The notes under the pieces: generated by a model | Databases searched by the model: none | What the model was told of the DNA's origin: nothing | The model's input: the letters and a program-made list of their open reading frames with translations, nothing else | Part shown: one piece after another, positions 30,095 to 38,420 of the stretch | Numbering within the stretch: position 1 is the stretch's first letter | Layout: every line of letters starts with the position of its first letter | Translations under genes and position numbers: made by a program | Origin: Gammaproteobacteria bacterium BRH_c0 | GTDB lineage: Bacteria > Pseudomonadota > Gammaproteobacteria > Pseudomonadales > Porticoccaceae | Assembly: GCA_000961645.1 (NCBI GenBank) | Contig: LADM01000069.1 | Location: forward strand, 17,578 to 81,577 | Reading direction: 5' to 3' | Length of the DNA stretch: 64,000 nt

Positions 30095-30586
30095 ATGCCT
30101 AGCGGTCCATTTGCACACGTATGTATGGTGGTTAAAGATCTCGAAGTAGCCATCGAAGACTGGACAAAAATTCTCGGTGTACTCGATCCGGGCCAGCTCA
30201 AGGACCCCATCGTAAAATACGACGAGTTCTCCAGCGGTGATGATGCCGGCATGAAATGGGCGACTTTTGTGTCCCACCACGGCACCGAAATCCAGTTTAT
30301 CGAGCCTTCCCCCGGCACCCCTATGGGCGACCGTCTGGAGCAGGTTGGCGAACACGTCCACCACCTGTGCTTCACCACCCCTGATGTTCCCGGCGCACTG
30401 GCCACCCTGTCTGCACAGGGCATCAAACTGGCTGGCGGCGGCAAAACCTACAATGATCCCGACATGACCTGGCAGAAGTGGGGCTGGATTTCCCACAAGA
30501 GCACCCATGGTTGCCTGATCGAAGTGGCCTCTCCCTACGAGAGCCACAAGGACGGTAAATGGCACCCCGTTGAGGCCGAAGGCTAA
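30095..30586 (+). CDS. VOC-family protein, methylmalonyl-CoA-epimerase-like
   Basis: 163 residues, two beta-alpha-beta-beta-beta modules. Metal-ligand candidates are H8 in GPFAHVCMVVKDLEVAIEDW, E in TEIQFIEPSPGTP, H in VHHLCFTTPDV and E in LIEVASPYE. The layout resembles methylmalonyl-CoA epimerases and other small VOC enzymes acting on CoA esters. The substrate is unknown. It is the last gene before a strong terminator at 30641. Confidence 0.8.
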   Translation: MPSGPFAHVCMVVKDLEVAIEDWTKILGVLDPGQLKDPIVKYDEFSSGDDAGMKWATFVSHHGTEIQFIEPSPGTPMGDRLEQVGEHVHHLCFTTPDVPGALATLSAQGIKLAGGGKTYNDPDMTWQKWGWISHKSTHGCLIEVASPYESHKDGKWHPVEAEG

Positions 30587-30640
30587 GCAAGTCTGGCCTC
30601 AACACTGACCGGTGATCTGCATGTACCGGGCGTTTACACT

Positions 30641-30673
30641 AAACCCCGCCTGGATCTCCAGGCGGGGTTTTTT
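30641..30673 (+). terminator. Intrinsic terminator after the MaoC/VOC operon
   Basis: A 13-bp perfect stem (AAACCCCGCCTGG, loop ATCT, and its complement) is followed by a T-run. Confidence 0.93.
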
Positions 30674-30708
30674 AATCCTTCATAATACTGACCCGCAAGG
30701 ACAGACTT

Positions 30709-31425
30709 ATGATCATCACAGAGCAGTATAACTACCAGGATGACAAAACCAATCTGATCGGCTATCTGGCCTATGACGACAGCCACGAGGCAAAGCGCCC
30801 CGCCGTCCTGATCGCACCGGAAGCACCGGGTATTGGCGAGCACGTCAAAAAGCGCGCCGCGATGTTTGCCAAAGCGGGGTTTATCGCTCTGGTGGCTGAT
30901 ATTTACGCTAACGGCAAATACTTTTCCGACATGGGTGACATGATGGCCCAGGTGGAAAAAACCCGCGGCAACCTGCAGGCCTGGCGCCAGCGCACAGGTG
31001 CGGCACTGGGGGCGCTGAAAGCGCATCCCATGACCGATGCAGACAGGGTATGCGCGGTGGGCTACTGCTTTGGTGGCTCGGGGGTGCTCGAACTGGCGCG
31101 CAGCGGCGCTGCCTTGCGTGGCACAGTGTGCTTCCACGGCGAACTGACCCCTTCTGACCATGATCCGAGGGGAATTGGCAGCAAAATCCTGGTCCTCACC
31201 GGCGCGGCAGATCCGTTTATCCCTTTGCAGCAGCGCAATGACTTTGAAGCAGAAATGCAGGCTGCTGGCGCCCAATGGGAAATGATCGTCTACGGCAGCA
31301 TCAAGCACGGTTTCACCAACCCCGAAGCGGACCTGTCTGGCATGCCCGCGATGGCTTACGATGCAGCAGTTGACCGGCGCTCCTGGCAGAGCATGATGAA
31401 CTGGCTGGGGTATGTGCTGGCGTGA
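30709..31425 (+). CDS. Dienelactone-hydrolase-family protein
   Basis: 238 residues, alpha/beta hydrolase fold. The nucleophile elbow is GYCFGG, so the nucleophile is cysteine as in true dienelactone hydrolases. The acid is D in GAADPF and the base H in KHGFTNP; APEAPGIGEH carries the family glutamate. It may hydrolyse an enol-lactone or ester in ring-fission degradation; the substrate is unknown. It has its own unit after a terminator. Confidence 0.88.
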   Translation: MIITEQYNYQDDKTNLIGYLAYDDSHEAKRPAVLIAPEAPGIGEHVKKRAAMFAKAGFIALVADIYANGKYFSDMGDMMAQVEKTRGNLQAWRQRTGAALGALKAHPMTDADRVCAVGYCFGGSGVLELARSGAALRGTVCFHGELTPSDHDPRGIGSKILVLTGAADPFIPLQQRNDFEAEMQAAGAQWEMIVYGSIKHGFTNPEADLSGMPAMAYDAAVDRRSWQSMMNWLGYVLA

Positions 31426-31571
31426 CGGGTACTTATTGTGACCCTGGCTGCAGCTCTCCCGACATCATCACCCGACTTGGCGCCGACAACACATGCCTTG
31501 GGGACTTACGGCAATCATAATGGTTGCCCGTTCCCGACAGCACTTCCACTCTTAAACGGATCATTATTACT

Positions 31572-32060
31572 ATGTTTCCCAGGCTTTTTGGCAATTTTTT
31601 CCAGCATGGCTACGTCACCAGCGATATGGCCGAAGCGAAGGCTGTCTTTGAAAAACAGTACGGCGTCAGCCAGTATCTCGATATCGACAATGCCCTGGAG
31701 GTTCACACACCTGCAGGCCTGCAGACCCTCGATCTGAAAATATCCCTGGCCTATGTGGACAACCTGCAGGTGGAGCTGATCCAGCCCGTCGGCGGTTCTG
31801 CAGCCGATCTCTACAGGCAGGTATTGCCAGCAACAGGCTTTGCCATTGCCATCCACCACATGGGTTTCCTGATTGAAGGCCCTGAGGAAAACTGGCATGC
31901 GTTCCGCAGCCATATCGGTAACGAAAGCTACCCCATCGCCATCGAAGCCGAGGTCGGGCCGGTCAGGTTCGCCTACATAGATACACGCAAGACGACCGGA
32001 CATTATTCCGAATACCTGTGGATGTCCCAGGACGTCAACGCCATGGTGCCGCGCAACTGA
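31572..32060 (+). CDS. VOC-family protein
   Basis: 162 residues from the ATG at 31572. It has a glyoxalase/VOC fold: FFQHGYVTSDMAEAKAVFEKQYGV, then VDNLQVELIQPVGGSAADLYRQ, FAIAIHHMGFLIEG and a C-terminal RFAYIDTRKTTGHYSEYLW. Histidines (H13, HHMGF) and glutamates (VELIQP, SEYLW) could bind a metal. Function is unknown. It is followed 73 bp later by a SnoaL-like gene on the same strand. Confidence 0.75.
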   Translation: MFPRLFGNFFQHGYVTSDMAEAKAVFEKQYGVSQYLDIDNALEVHTPAGLQTLDLKISLAYVDNLQVELIQPVGGSAADLYRQVLPATGFAIAIHHMGFLIEGPEENWHAFRSHIGNESYPIAIEAEVGPVRFAYIDTRKTTGHYSEYLWMSQDVNAMVPRN

Positions 32061-32133
32061 CCAACACGGCCAGCACGGACTGTCCAAGGCAAACTGTCCA
32101 GTCAAAATAACCAGACACAACAAGGTTACAGTG

Positions 32134-32586
32134 ATGAACGATAGTGAACTGCTGATTCGCATCAGGATTGAAGAGCTCAAGGCGCGCTATTGCCGCCTGA
32201 TGGATACCAAGCAATGGGATGCCTGGGGGCAGCTGTTTAGCGAAGATTTGGTGATGGATGTCAGCGATGATGTTCCTGCCGATATCGGCACGCCAATCCA
32301 GCGGGGACGGGATGTTGTGGTGGCCCAGGTCCGCGGCTTTGTCGGCCAGGCGATCACCGTGCACCAGGTTCACTCCCCGGAAATTGAGGTGTTATCCACC
32401 ACCAGTGCCAGTGGCATCTGGGCCATGTCCGATGTGGTGATCTGGCCTGAATGTGTTACCCCGCCGATTCCAGGCAAAGGCACTCTTTACGGTTACGGCC
32501 ACTACCATGAAACCTACGCCTTGCAGGATGGCGCATGGCGCATCACTTCCCTCAAGCTGACGCGACTGCACAAGCACTTTGCCTGA
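32134..32586 (+). CDS. SnoaL_4-type NTF2-like protein
   Basis: 150 residues. The N-terminal helix RIEELKARYCRLMDTKQWDAW and the following LFSEDLVMDVS are typical of SnoaL_4 proteins, the group with bile-acid dehydratase and scytalone dehydratase relatives. Later are TVHQVHSPEIEVL and YGHYHETYALQDGAWRITSLKL. These suggest a lyase or isomerase acting on a cyclic substrate; the reaction is unknown. A GTG codon immediately precedes the chosen ATG. Confidence 0.8.
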   Translation: MNDSELLIRIRIEELKARYCRLMDTKQWDAWGQLFSEDLVMDVSDDVPADIGTPIQRGRDVVVAQVRGFVGQAITVHQVHSPEIEVLSTTSASGIWAMSDVVIWPECVTPPIPGKGTLYGYGHYHETYALQDGAWRITSLKLTRLHKHFA

Positions 32587-32596
32587 ACCTGTAGAC

Positions 32597-32620
32597 AAAA
32601 AAACGCCCCTTGCCGGGGCG
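32597..32620 (-). terminator. Intrinsic terminator of the flavin monooxygenase gene
   Basis: Read on the minus strand, a CGCCCC/GGGGCG stem is followed by seven T residues, 44 bp beyond the stop at 32664. Confidence 0.85.
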
Positions 32621-32663
32621 CGCAGTGTCAGCCTTAATGGCCAAGCCAAATAACCAGATCGCC

Positions 32664-33866
32664 TCAGATAAAGTCAGGGGCGGAAATATTGGGTTCAACG
32701 CCCAGCAGCGACTTGCCAAAAATTTCGTAGCCCACATAGGGCAGGTTGGCCGTGTGCCGGGCACCCACATTGAGATCTCGCCAGATACGGGAAACTGCCT
32801 TTTCATCGGAGAAAGCACCCGAGCCGGCAAGAAACATCAGATCGTGCCCGGCTTTGGCCAGCAGGTCGATGGTGAATGAACCCTCTCCCTTGCTCATTGC
32901 CCGCTCCTGAGGAGTCATCGGCACCCGGGTAGCGCCGGACACATCAATCAGACCGCAGGATTTTTCCACCAGCAACCGCGCCGCCTCAACACTGGCGGCA
33001 ATGCGGCCAAACTCCGCCTGTACCACGGCTGATTCCGATTGCTTGGCATAGGTGGTATAGACGATGGGCCGGTTGTGGCTTGCCCTGGTAACCTCCTCGA
33101 ACAGCGCCTGGGCAGCACCAATCACCATGCCGTGGGCAGTGGCCCGCAGGAAAGGCATAAAGGGCCAGTAATCGGAGGGCTCACCCACATATTTTTTGCC
33201 GTCCGGGTGGTTGCCGATACCCTTGGTAAAATCCATAAAGCGGTTTTTCGGTACAAACACATCCTTCACCACGCAGGTTTCCGAGCCGGTACCTTTCATG
33301 CCCACCATGAACCAGGTGTCTTCGATCGCCATGTCGGCCATGGGGATGTAGATGTTGCCAAAGCCCACCTGCTCGTCCTTGTCGTTGAGCACCTTGACGG
33401 CAAAGCCACCCCATTCCGCATGACGTGAACCGGAGCAGTAGGCCCACCTGCCATTGACGATATAACCACCTTCTACCAGCCTCGCAGTGCCTGGAGGCGT
33501 GGCGGCACCGCAGATTGTGGGGTGATGGCCATTGGCGAAAATCTCTTCCTGCAGTTCATCCGGGCCAAGGCTGGCAATCCAGGTGGTGCCGTGCAGCACG
33601 GTATACACCCAGCCTACCGAGGCATCACCCTTGCCCAGTTCGGCACCCACCCGCGCCATGGCGCTGGCAGATGTGCCATAGCCGTCCCAGCGTCGGGGTG
33701 ATGCCATTTTCCAGAACCCGGCATCCGTCAGCTCGCGGAAGACATCAGCGCTGATGCGACGATTGGCATCGAACTCAGGCCCCTTGCTGCGCAGCAACGG
33801 CTGCAATTCACGGGCGCGACCAATCAGCTCCTTTTCAGCGGCTAGGTTGTAATCAGTAAATTTCAT
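32664..33866 (-). CDS. Acyl-CoA-dehydrogenase-fold flavin monooxygenase (HsaA/DszC-like)
   Basis: 400 residues from the ATG at 33866, with an AGGAG site. It has an ACAD-type fold with the C-terminal domain of the Acyl-CoA_dh_2 group: LTDAGFWKMASPRRWDGYG, ELGKGDASVGWVYTVLHGT, YIVNGRWAYCSGSRHAEW, VVKDVFVPKNRFMDF. Relatives such as HsaA, HpaB and DszC are two-component monooxygenases using reduced FMN or FAD. A hydroxylase role is therefore more likely than dehydrogenation. No flavin reductase is adjacent. It is divergent from the Rieske oxygenase. Confidence 0.85.
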   Translation of the reverse strand: MKFTDYNLAAEKELIGRARELQPLLRSKGPEFDANRRISADVFRELTDAGFWKMASPRRWDGYGTSASAMARVGAELGKGDASVGWVYTVLHGTTWIASLGPDELQEEIFANGHHPTICGAATPPGTARLVEGGYIVNGRWAYCSGSRHAEWGGFAVKVLNDKDEQVGFGNIYIPMADMAIEDTWFMVGMKGTGSETCVVKDVFVPKNRFMDFTKGIGNHPDGKKYVGEPSDYWPFMPFLRATAHGMVIGAAQALFEEVTRASHNRPIVYTTYAKQSESAVVQAEFGRIAASVEAARLLVEKSCGLIDVSGATRVPMTPQERAMSKGEGSFTIDLLAKAGHDLMFLAGSGAFSDEKAVSRIWRDLNVGARHTANLPYVGYEIFGKSLLGVEPNISAPDFI

Positions 33867-33995
33867 TCCTATCTCCTGCACATTCCGGTCAATTCATGTA
33901 TTGGTTCCGGCTAACGTTGGCACTGTTGAGGACTGCCTGGCTTTGCTCTGCCATCCGCGCTGACCGGTACAACTGCAAACTAGCACCATAAAACA

Positions 33996-34027
33996 TATTG
34001 AACAACTATTGTTTATTTTGTTCAATA
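33996..34027. promoter_or_regulatory. Inverted-repeat element A (10-bp arms, 12-bp spacer)
   Basis: TATTGAACAA (33996-34005) and TTGTTCAATA (34018-34027) are perfect inverted arms around a 12-bp spacer. On either strand it also reads TTGAAC-N17-TTCAAT, similar to sigma-70 spacing. It is a candidate operator or symmetric promoter for the monooxygenase gene on the minus strand. Confidence 0.65.
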
Positions 34028-34278
34028 CAGTTTTTTGATCTATATCAGTTGAAATGTCGTGCAGCTGGCAACGCAACCATCCATCAATTCTGAACCCCAG
34101 ACTTAATAACCAATAATTTCAATATCTTAAGGTTAAGCATCCTGAATCCTGGCTACTGTACTGAGGTCTGTGACAGCCTCTATTCCAAGAGCCGCCCATC
34201 CTCCACCAGTCGATACTTTCCTTTATTGATCTGGATCAAGGAAGGAAGGCCGCCAGGAGAATAGATTGGCGGCATGTA

Positions 34279-34310
34279 GATTGAACATATTGAACACATA
34301 ATGTTCAACG
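34279..34310. promoter_or_regulatory. Inverted-repeat element B (10-bp arms, 12-bp spacer)
   Basis: GATTGAACAT (34279-34288) pairs with ATGTTCAACG (34301-34310) at 8 of 10 positions, with the same 12-bp spacer as element A. Inside it, TTGAACA-CATAA-TGTTCAA (34290-34308) is a second perfect palindrome. It is 120 bp upstream of the Rieske alpha start. Confidence 0.65.
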
Positions 34311-34429
34311 AGCATAAACAGGGCAGAAAACACTTGCCAGTCAGGCGAGACAAGCCAAAGGGATCCAGCAAGGCACGTCAGCAGACGTCACCCGGCACGC
34401 TTGTTCAGGCAGCAATCGAGGAATCAGAC

Positions 34430-35821
34430 ATGTTAAATAAATCTACCCCGACCCTCCGGGACGGTACCCGAATCGAAGACCTCTTCAATCTGGAAACCCG
34501 CGAGGTTTCCCTCTCCACCATGTACGATCCGGAAATCCACCAGATCGAGATGGAAAAGATCTTTACCAAGGTCTGGCTGCTGCTTGGCCATGCGTCAGAA
34601 ATCCCCAAATCCGGTGACTACGTTGTGCGTTATATGGGCCAGGACGAGGTTATCGTTTCGCGGGATCGCAAAGACGAAATCCATGTCAGCCTCAACGTCT
34701 GCCCCCACCGCGGCATGCATGTCTGCACCGCCGAGTCCGGCAACGCCCAGGTACACAAATGTATCTATCACGGCTGGGCATTTCGCCCCGATGGCAGCTT
34801 TGTCGGCGCGCCGCTGGAAAAGGAAAAAATGCATGGCGAAATCTACCCCAAGGAAAAACTCGGTCTTAAAAAGGCCCGGGTACAGCTTTTCCACGGTCTG
34901 ATTTTTGCCACCTGGAACCAGGAAGCTGCACCCCTGGAAGATCAGCTCGGCGACATGAAGTTCTACTACGACATCATGTTTGGCAAAACCCATGGCGGCA
35001 TGGAAGTGCTCGGTGCCCCCCAGCGCCTGACCATTCCCGCCAACTGGAAAACAGCCGGTGAACAGGCCGCCTGCGATGGTTTCCATACCCTCACCCTGCA
35101 CCGCTCGCAGTTTGATATTGGCAACTTCGGCAATATCAGCGACACCATGGATGAGTTCATTCCCATCATGCAGGGCGTCAACGTGGCACAAAAAGGCAAT
35201 GCCCTGCGCTGTATCTCTGCCGCTACCACCTTCACGTCACTGATCGGTTCCGGCGAGGATTTCAGCAAGCTGTCTGACCTGGAAAAGATTACCAAGCTGC
35301 CACCGCCCGGCATCGTCACCGAGCAGTTGCTGGCGGAAATGAAAGAGCGGCTCAGCCCTGAACAAATCCACGTCTGCTCCGTAGCGCCGCCCCAGGTCGG
35401 CAATATGTTCCCCAATGTGAATCTGCTGTTTATCTATGCACCGCTGCCGGATGGCACCCTTGGCTCGGGCTATGTAATCCACACCATCAACCCCATGGGG
35501 GCCGACAAATTCCAGTGGATCACCTGGTTCCTGTGTGAAAAGGATACCCCTGAGGAGATCAAGGACATTATCCGCGCCGTGGCGGTACAGACCGGCGGCA
35601 CGTCGGGACTGATCGAACAGGACGACTCCGATACCTGGCCTCACATGACCATTGCCGCCAAGGGCGCCTGGGGGCGCACCGAAACCCTCAAATACCAGGC
35701 TATTGGCGGCGAGAACCGCCCTGAGGGCTGGCCCGACAAGGCCCACGTTTATGCAGGCCTGTCGAAGGACGATGCCCAGTGGCACTGGTGGCTGCAATAC
35801 CACGAGCTGATGACCCAGTAA
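34430..35821 (+). CDS. Rieske ring-hydroxylating oxygenase, alpha subunit
   Basis: 463 residues from the ATG at 34430 (GAGG site). The Rieske [2Fe-2S] ligands are C91, H93, C111 and H114 (CPHRG and CIYHGW). The catalytic domain has D216-x-x-H219-x4-H224 (CDGFHTLTLH), the bridging Asp and the two mononuclear-iron His ligands. It is a typical dioxygenase large subunit that adds O2 to an aromatic or unsaturated ring. The beta subunit follows; no ferredoxin reductase is in view. The substrate is unknown. Confidence 0.94.
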   Translation: MLNKSTPTLRDGTRIEDLFNLETREVSLSTMYDPEIHQIEMEKIFTKVWLLLGHASEIPKSGDYVVRYMGQDEVIVSRDRKDEIHVSLNVCPHRGMHVCTAESGNAQVHKCIYHGWAFRPDGSFVGAPLEKEKMHGEIYPKEKLGLKKARVQLFHGLIFATWNQEAAPLEDQLGDMKFYYDIMFGKTHGGMEVLGAPQRLTIPANWKTAGEQAACDGFHTLTLHRSQFDIGNFGNISDTMDEFIPIMQGVNVAQKGNALRCISAATTFTSLIGSGEDFSKLSDLEKITKLPPPGIVTEQLLAEMKERLSPEQIHVCSVAPPQVGNMFPNVNLLFIYAPLPDGTLGSGYVIHTINPMGADKFQWITWFLCEKDTPEEIKDIIRAVAVQTGGTSGLIEQDDSDTWPHMTIAAKGAWGRTETLKYQAIGGENRPEGWPDKAHVYAGLSKDDAQWHWWLQYHELMTQ

Positions 35822-35867
35822 TTGCCAGTCAATACCAGGATTTCACACCATTTTTGAGGTACGAAAC

Positions 35868-36437
35868 ATGAACAATACCGCCGAAAAAGTCGCACCGTTC
35901 GAGATTCCGCCCATCAACCTGCCCAAACCGACGGACTCGATTACCCACTACCAGATCCAGCAGTTCCTGCACCTGGATGCCTATCTGCTGGATCACAACA
36001 TGCTGGCGGAGTGGCTGAATATCCTCGCCCCGGACCTGCGCTACTTTGTCCCCATTCGTCAGACACGGGAACGCAAGGACCGCGACAAGGAATTTTCCAC
36101 CAAGCTCGGCCATATGGACGATAACTTCCAGTCCATCGCCATGCGGGTTCACCGCCTGGTGAACACTGGTACCGCCTGGTCCGAAGATCCGGCGTCGCGG
36201 GTGCGCCGCTTTGTCACCAATGTGTCGGTATGGGAAACCGATGTACTGGGTGAATACGATGTCACCAGCTACCTGTTGCTAACACGCAACCGTTTTTACC
36301 AGGACGATTATCACCTGCTCAGCGCCGAACGGATCGACCGGATCCGTCGCAAAGGGGAAAGTTTCGAACTGGTAAGCCGCGAGGTGAGGATGGACCAGAG
36401 TGTACTGGGAATGCCCAATCTGGCGATCTTCCTGTAA
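35868..36437 (+). CDS. Ring-hydroxylating dioxygenase beta subunit
   Basis: 189 residues, NTF2-like fold: QIQQFLHLDAYLLDHNMLAEWL, LRYFVPIRQTRERKDRD, RRFVTNVSVWETDVLGEYDVTSYLLL and RIRRKGESFELVSREVRMD. These are the usual small-subunit landmarks. It forms an alpha3beta3-type oxygenase with the preceding gene (46-bp gap). Confidence 0.93.
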   Translation: MNNTAEKVAPFEIPPINLPKPTDSITHYQIQQFLHLDAYLLDHNMLAEWLNILAPDLRYFVPIRQTRERKDRDKEFSTKLGHMDDNFQSIAMRVHRLVNTGTAWSEDPASRVRRFVTNVSVWETDVLGEYDVTSYLLLTRNRFYQDDYHLLSAERIDRIRRKGESFELVSREVRMDQSVLGMPNLAIFL

Positions 36438-36443
36438 CAGCAC

Positions 36444-36479
36444 GCACGGCTGCCGATCTTCCGAGATCGGCAGCCGTGC
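36444..36479 (+). other. Perfect 16-bp hairpin between the Rieske beta and P450 genes
   Basis: The arms 36444-36459 and 36464-36479 are exact reverse complements with a TCCG tetraloop, starting six bases after the beta-subunit stop. No T-run follows and the P450 start is 26 bp downstream. It fits an mRNA-stabilising or expression-balancing hairpin better than a terminator. Confidence 0.8.
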
Positions 36480-36505
36480 AGTGATCATTCACTGAGGAAT
36501 ATAAA

Positions 36506-37729
36506 ATGACCGTACATAACAGCCAACCCGGCAAGATTCCCGATCACATCCCCAAGCACCTTATTCAGGATTTTCCGCTGAAAATGGGCGTTTATGCCGA
36601 TGAAAACCCGTTTGATCGCATAGTCCCCGAGGTGTGTGAAGGGCCGGATGTGATCTATGCCCTCGATGTTTTGCCCGGCGGTCGCGGTGACGCGTGGATT
36701 TTCCGCCGCCAGGAGGATAACCGCGAGATTTACAACGATACCGAACATTTTTCCAACAAGGGCTTCAGCGGTTTTGCCGAGCTGATCGGCGAGCACTGGT
36801 CAACCATTCCTGCCGAAACCGACGCACCGGAGCACACCTATTTTCGCACCCTGCTCAACCCGGTGTTTGCACCCGGCTCCATGGCGAAAATGGAAGGCAC
36901 AGTACGCGATGCAGCACTGCGGACCCTGAAGCGGCTTGAGGGCAAAAAAGAATGTGACTTCATGGATGATTTCGCCTTTCCCTTTCCTGTCGGTGTAGTC
37001 CTCGATCTGATGGGGCTGCCCCATGAACGGATGGACGAGTTTTTAACCTGGGAGCGGATGCTGCTGCACTCCGGCAAGGCCGAGGTAATGGCCGACGGTG
37101 TGCGCAAGGTCACCGGCTACCTGCGCGAAGTGATCGCCGAGCGCAAGCAAAATCCCGGTGACGACCTGATCAGCTTTGCCATCAAGTCTGATGTCAACGG
37201 CCGCAAAATGACCGATGACGAACTGCTGGGTTACGCTTTTAATTTTTATATTGGCGGGCTGGATACTGTGTCTGCCAATCTTGGCAATTTTTTCCTGCAC
37301 CTGGCCACCAACCTCGATCACCAGCGGGAGCTGCGGCAGCACCCGGAAAAAATCCGCGAAGCCATTGAGGAATTCCTGCGGGTCTTTGCTGCAGTCAGTA
37401 CCACCCGCATCTGCATCAAGGAAAAAACCATCCGCGGCATTACCGTCAAGCCCGGCGACAAGGTGCAGATGAACACCACTGTGGCGAATCGGGACAAGCA
37501 CGTCTACGAAAACCCCCATGAGGTGATCCTTGACCGCAATCCGTCCCATGTCACCTTTGCCACAGGCCCTCACCACTGCCTGGGCGTACATCTGGCGCGT
37601 CGCGAACTGCGCATCGCCATGGAAGAGTTCTTCAAGGCCATCCCGGAGTTCCGGCTCAAACCCGGCGCCAAGGTCAGCTGCCAGATCGGTGGCATTATCC
37701 AGCCGCGCACTCTGCCTATCGTCTGGTAA
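36506..37729 (+). CDS. Cytochrome P450
   Basis: 407 residues, soluble bacterial class. I-helix GGLDT at about 250-254, ExxR at 289-292 (EEFLR) and the heme loop FATGPHHCLGVHLAR with the iron ligand C358. The N-terminus has no membrane anchor. It needs a ferredoxin; the [3Fe-4S]-type ferredoxin at 42670 is the obvious candidate. It follows the Rieske genes on the same strand. The substrate is unknown. Confidence 0.95.
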   Translation: MTVHNSQPGKIPDHIPKHLIQDFPLKMGVYADENPFDRIVPEVCEGPDVIYALDVLPGGRGDAWIFRRQEDNREIYNDTEHFSNKGFSGFAELIGEHWSTIPAETDAPEHTYFRTLLNPVFAPGSMAKMEGTVRDAALRTLKRLEGKKECDFMDDFAFPFPVGVVLDLMGLPHERMDEFLTWERMLLHSGKAEVMADGVRKVTGYLREVIAERKQNPGDDLISFAIKSDVNGRKMTDDELLGYAFNFYIGGLDTVSANLGNFFLHLATNLDHQRELRQHPEKIREAIEEFLRVFAAVSTTRICIKEKTIRGITVKPGDKVQMNTTVANRDKHVYENPHEVILDRNPSHVTFATGPHHCLGVHLARRELRIAMEEFFKAIPEFRLKPGAKVSCQIGGIIQPRTLPIVW

Positions 37730-37820
37730 CTAGCTTGGTAACTGCAGTCTGGTAACTGCTCCCGGCCACACTGCTTGCAGCGGCGTGGCCGGGACTATGG
37801 GCATCACCCGGGACAGCAAG

Positions 37821-38237
37821 ATGATTGATAAAGCGCTGATAGAAAATTCATTCGAGCAGGCTGCCGAAACACTGGGCGATATCACGCCACTGGTGTACGA
37901 GCAGTTTTTTGCGCAATTCCCCGAAGCTGAAGAACTGTTCAATATCAAGGGGCCCCAGTTCAACGCTGACCTGAAAAACAAGATGGTGAGCGACGCGCTC
38001 TATACTTTCATGGAATATCTCGACACACCGGAGGAGGTGGAAATTGTTTTCAAGTACACCATTCCCCAGCATGTGGACCTGAATATTCCCATGAAGTATT
38101 TCACCGGGTTGCTCAGTGCTGTTGCGCAGGTAGTTTGCGATACGACTCCCGATCAGGACAAAGCCGCCACCAGTGCAAGCTGGAGCGCACTGCTGGCGAA
38201 GTTTGATGCACTGGTGGTGAAATACTCAACTGAATGA
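37821..38237 (+). CDS. Single-domain globin-like protein
   Basis: 138 residues from the ATG at 37821; an in-frame GTG at 37785 would add 12. All-helical, with a globin-like N-terminus (IENSFEQAAETLGDITPLVYEQFFAQFPEAEELF) split here as A/B helices, and a probable proximal His in FKYTIPQHVDLNI. It resembles bacterial haemoglobins of the COG1017 type. Its position after a P450 suggests O2 or NO handling for the oxygenases, which is an inference. Confidence 0.8.
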   Translation: MIDKALIENSFEQAAETLGDITPLVYEQFFAQFPEAEELFNIKGPQFNADLKNKMVSDALYTFMEYLDTPEEVEIVFKYTIPQHVDLNIPMKYFTGLLSAVAQVVCDTTPDQDKAATSASWSALLAKFDALVVKYSTE

Positions 38238-38420
38238 GCCGTTGTTGAAAAACGGGCAGATCGGCTCAGTTGATGAACTGACATGATGGATTGAAAAGAT
38301 TTTTTCTCGCTGTGTGGACTCCTATACGTTTGTGGGTAGCAACTTCAACGGACCTCCCAAGGGAGGAGAAGTCCACTCATCGAGAGATAAAAAGGCCTTG
38401 TTGTTTAAACAAAACCCCGA

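Larger units (their letters stand above)
33867..34429. other. 563-bp divergent control region of the monooxygenase and Rieske genes
   Basis: It contains two 32-bp inverted-repeat elements, listed separately, about 130 bp before the left gene and 120 bp before the right gene. The rest is AT-rich with no recognisable gene. The ORF running in from 34301 is excluded because its first 43 codons lack family similarity and a GAGG-preceded ATG exists at 34430. Confidence 0.7.
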
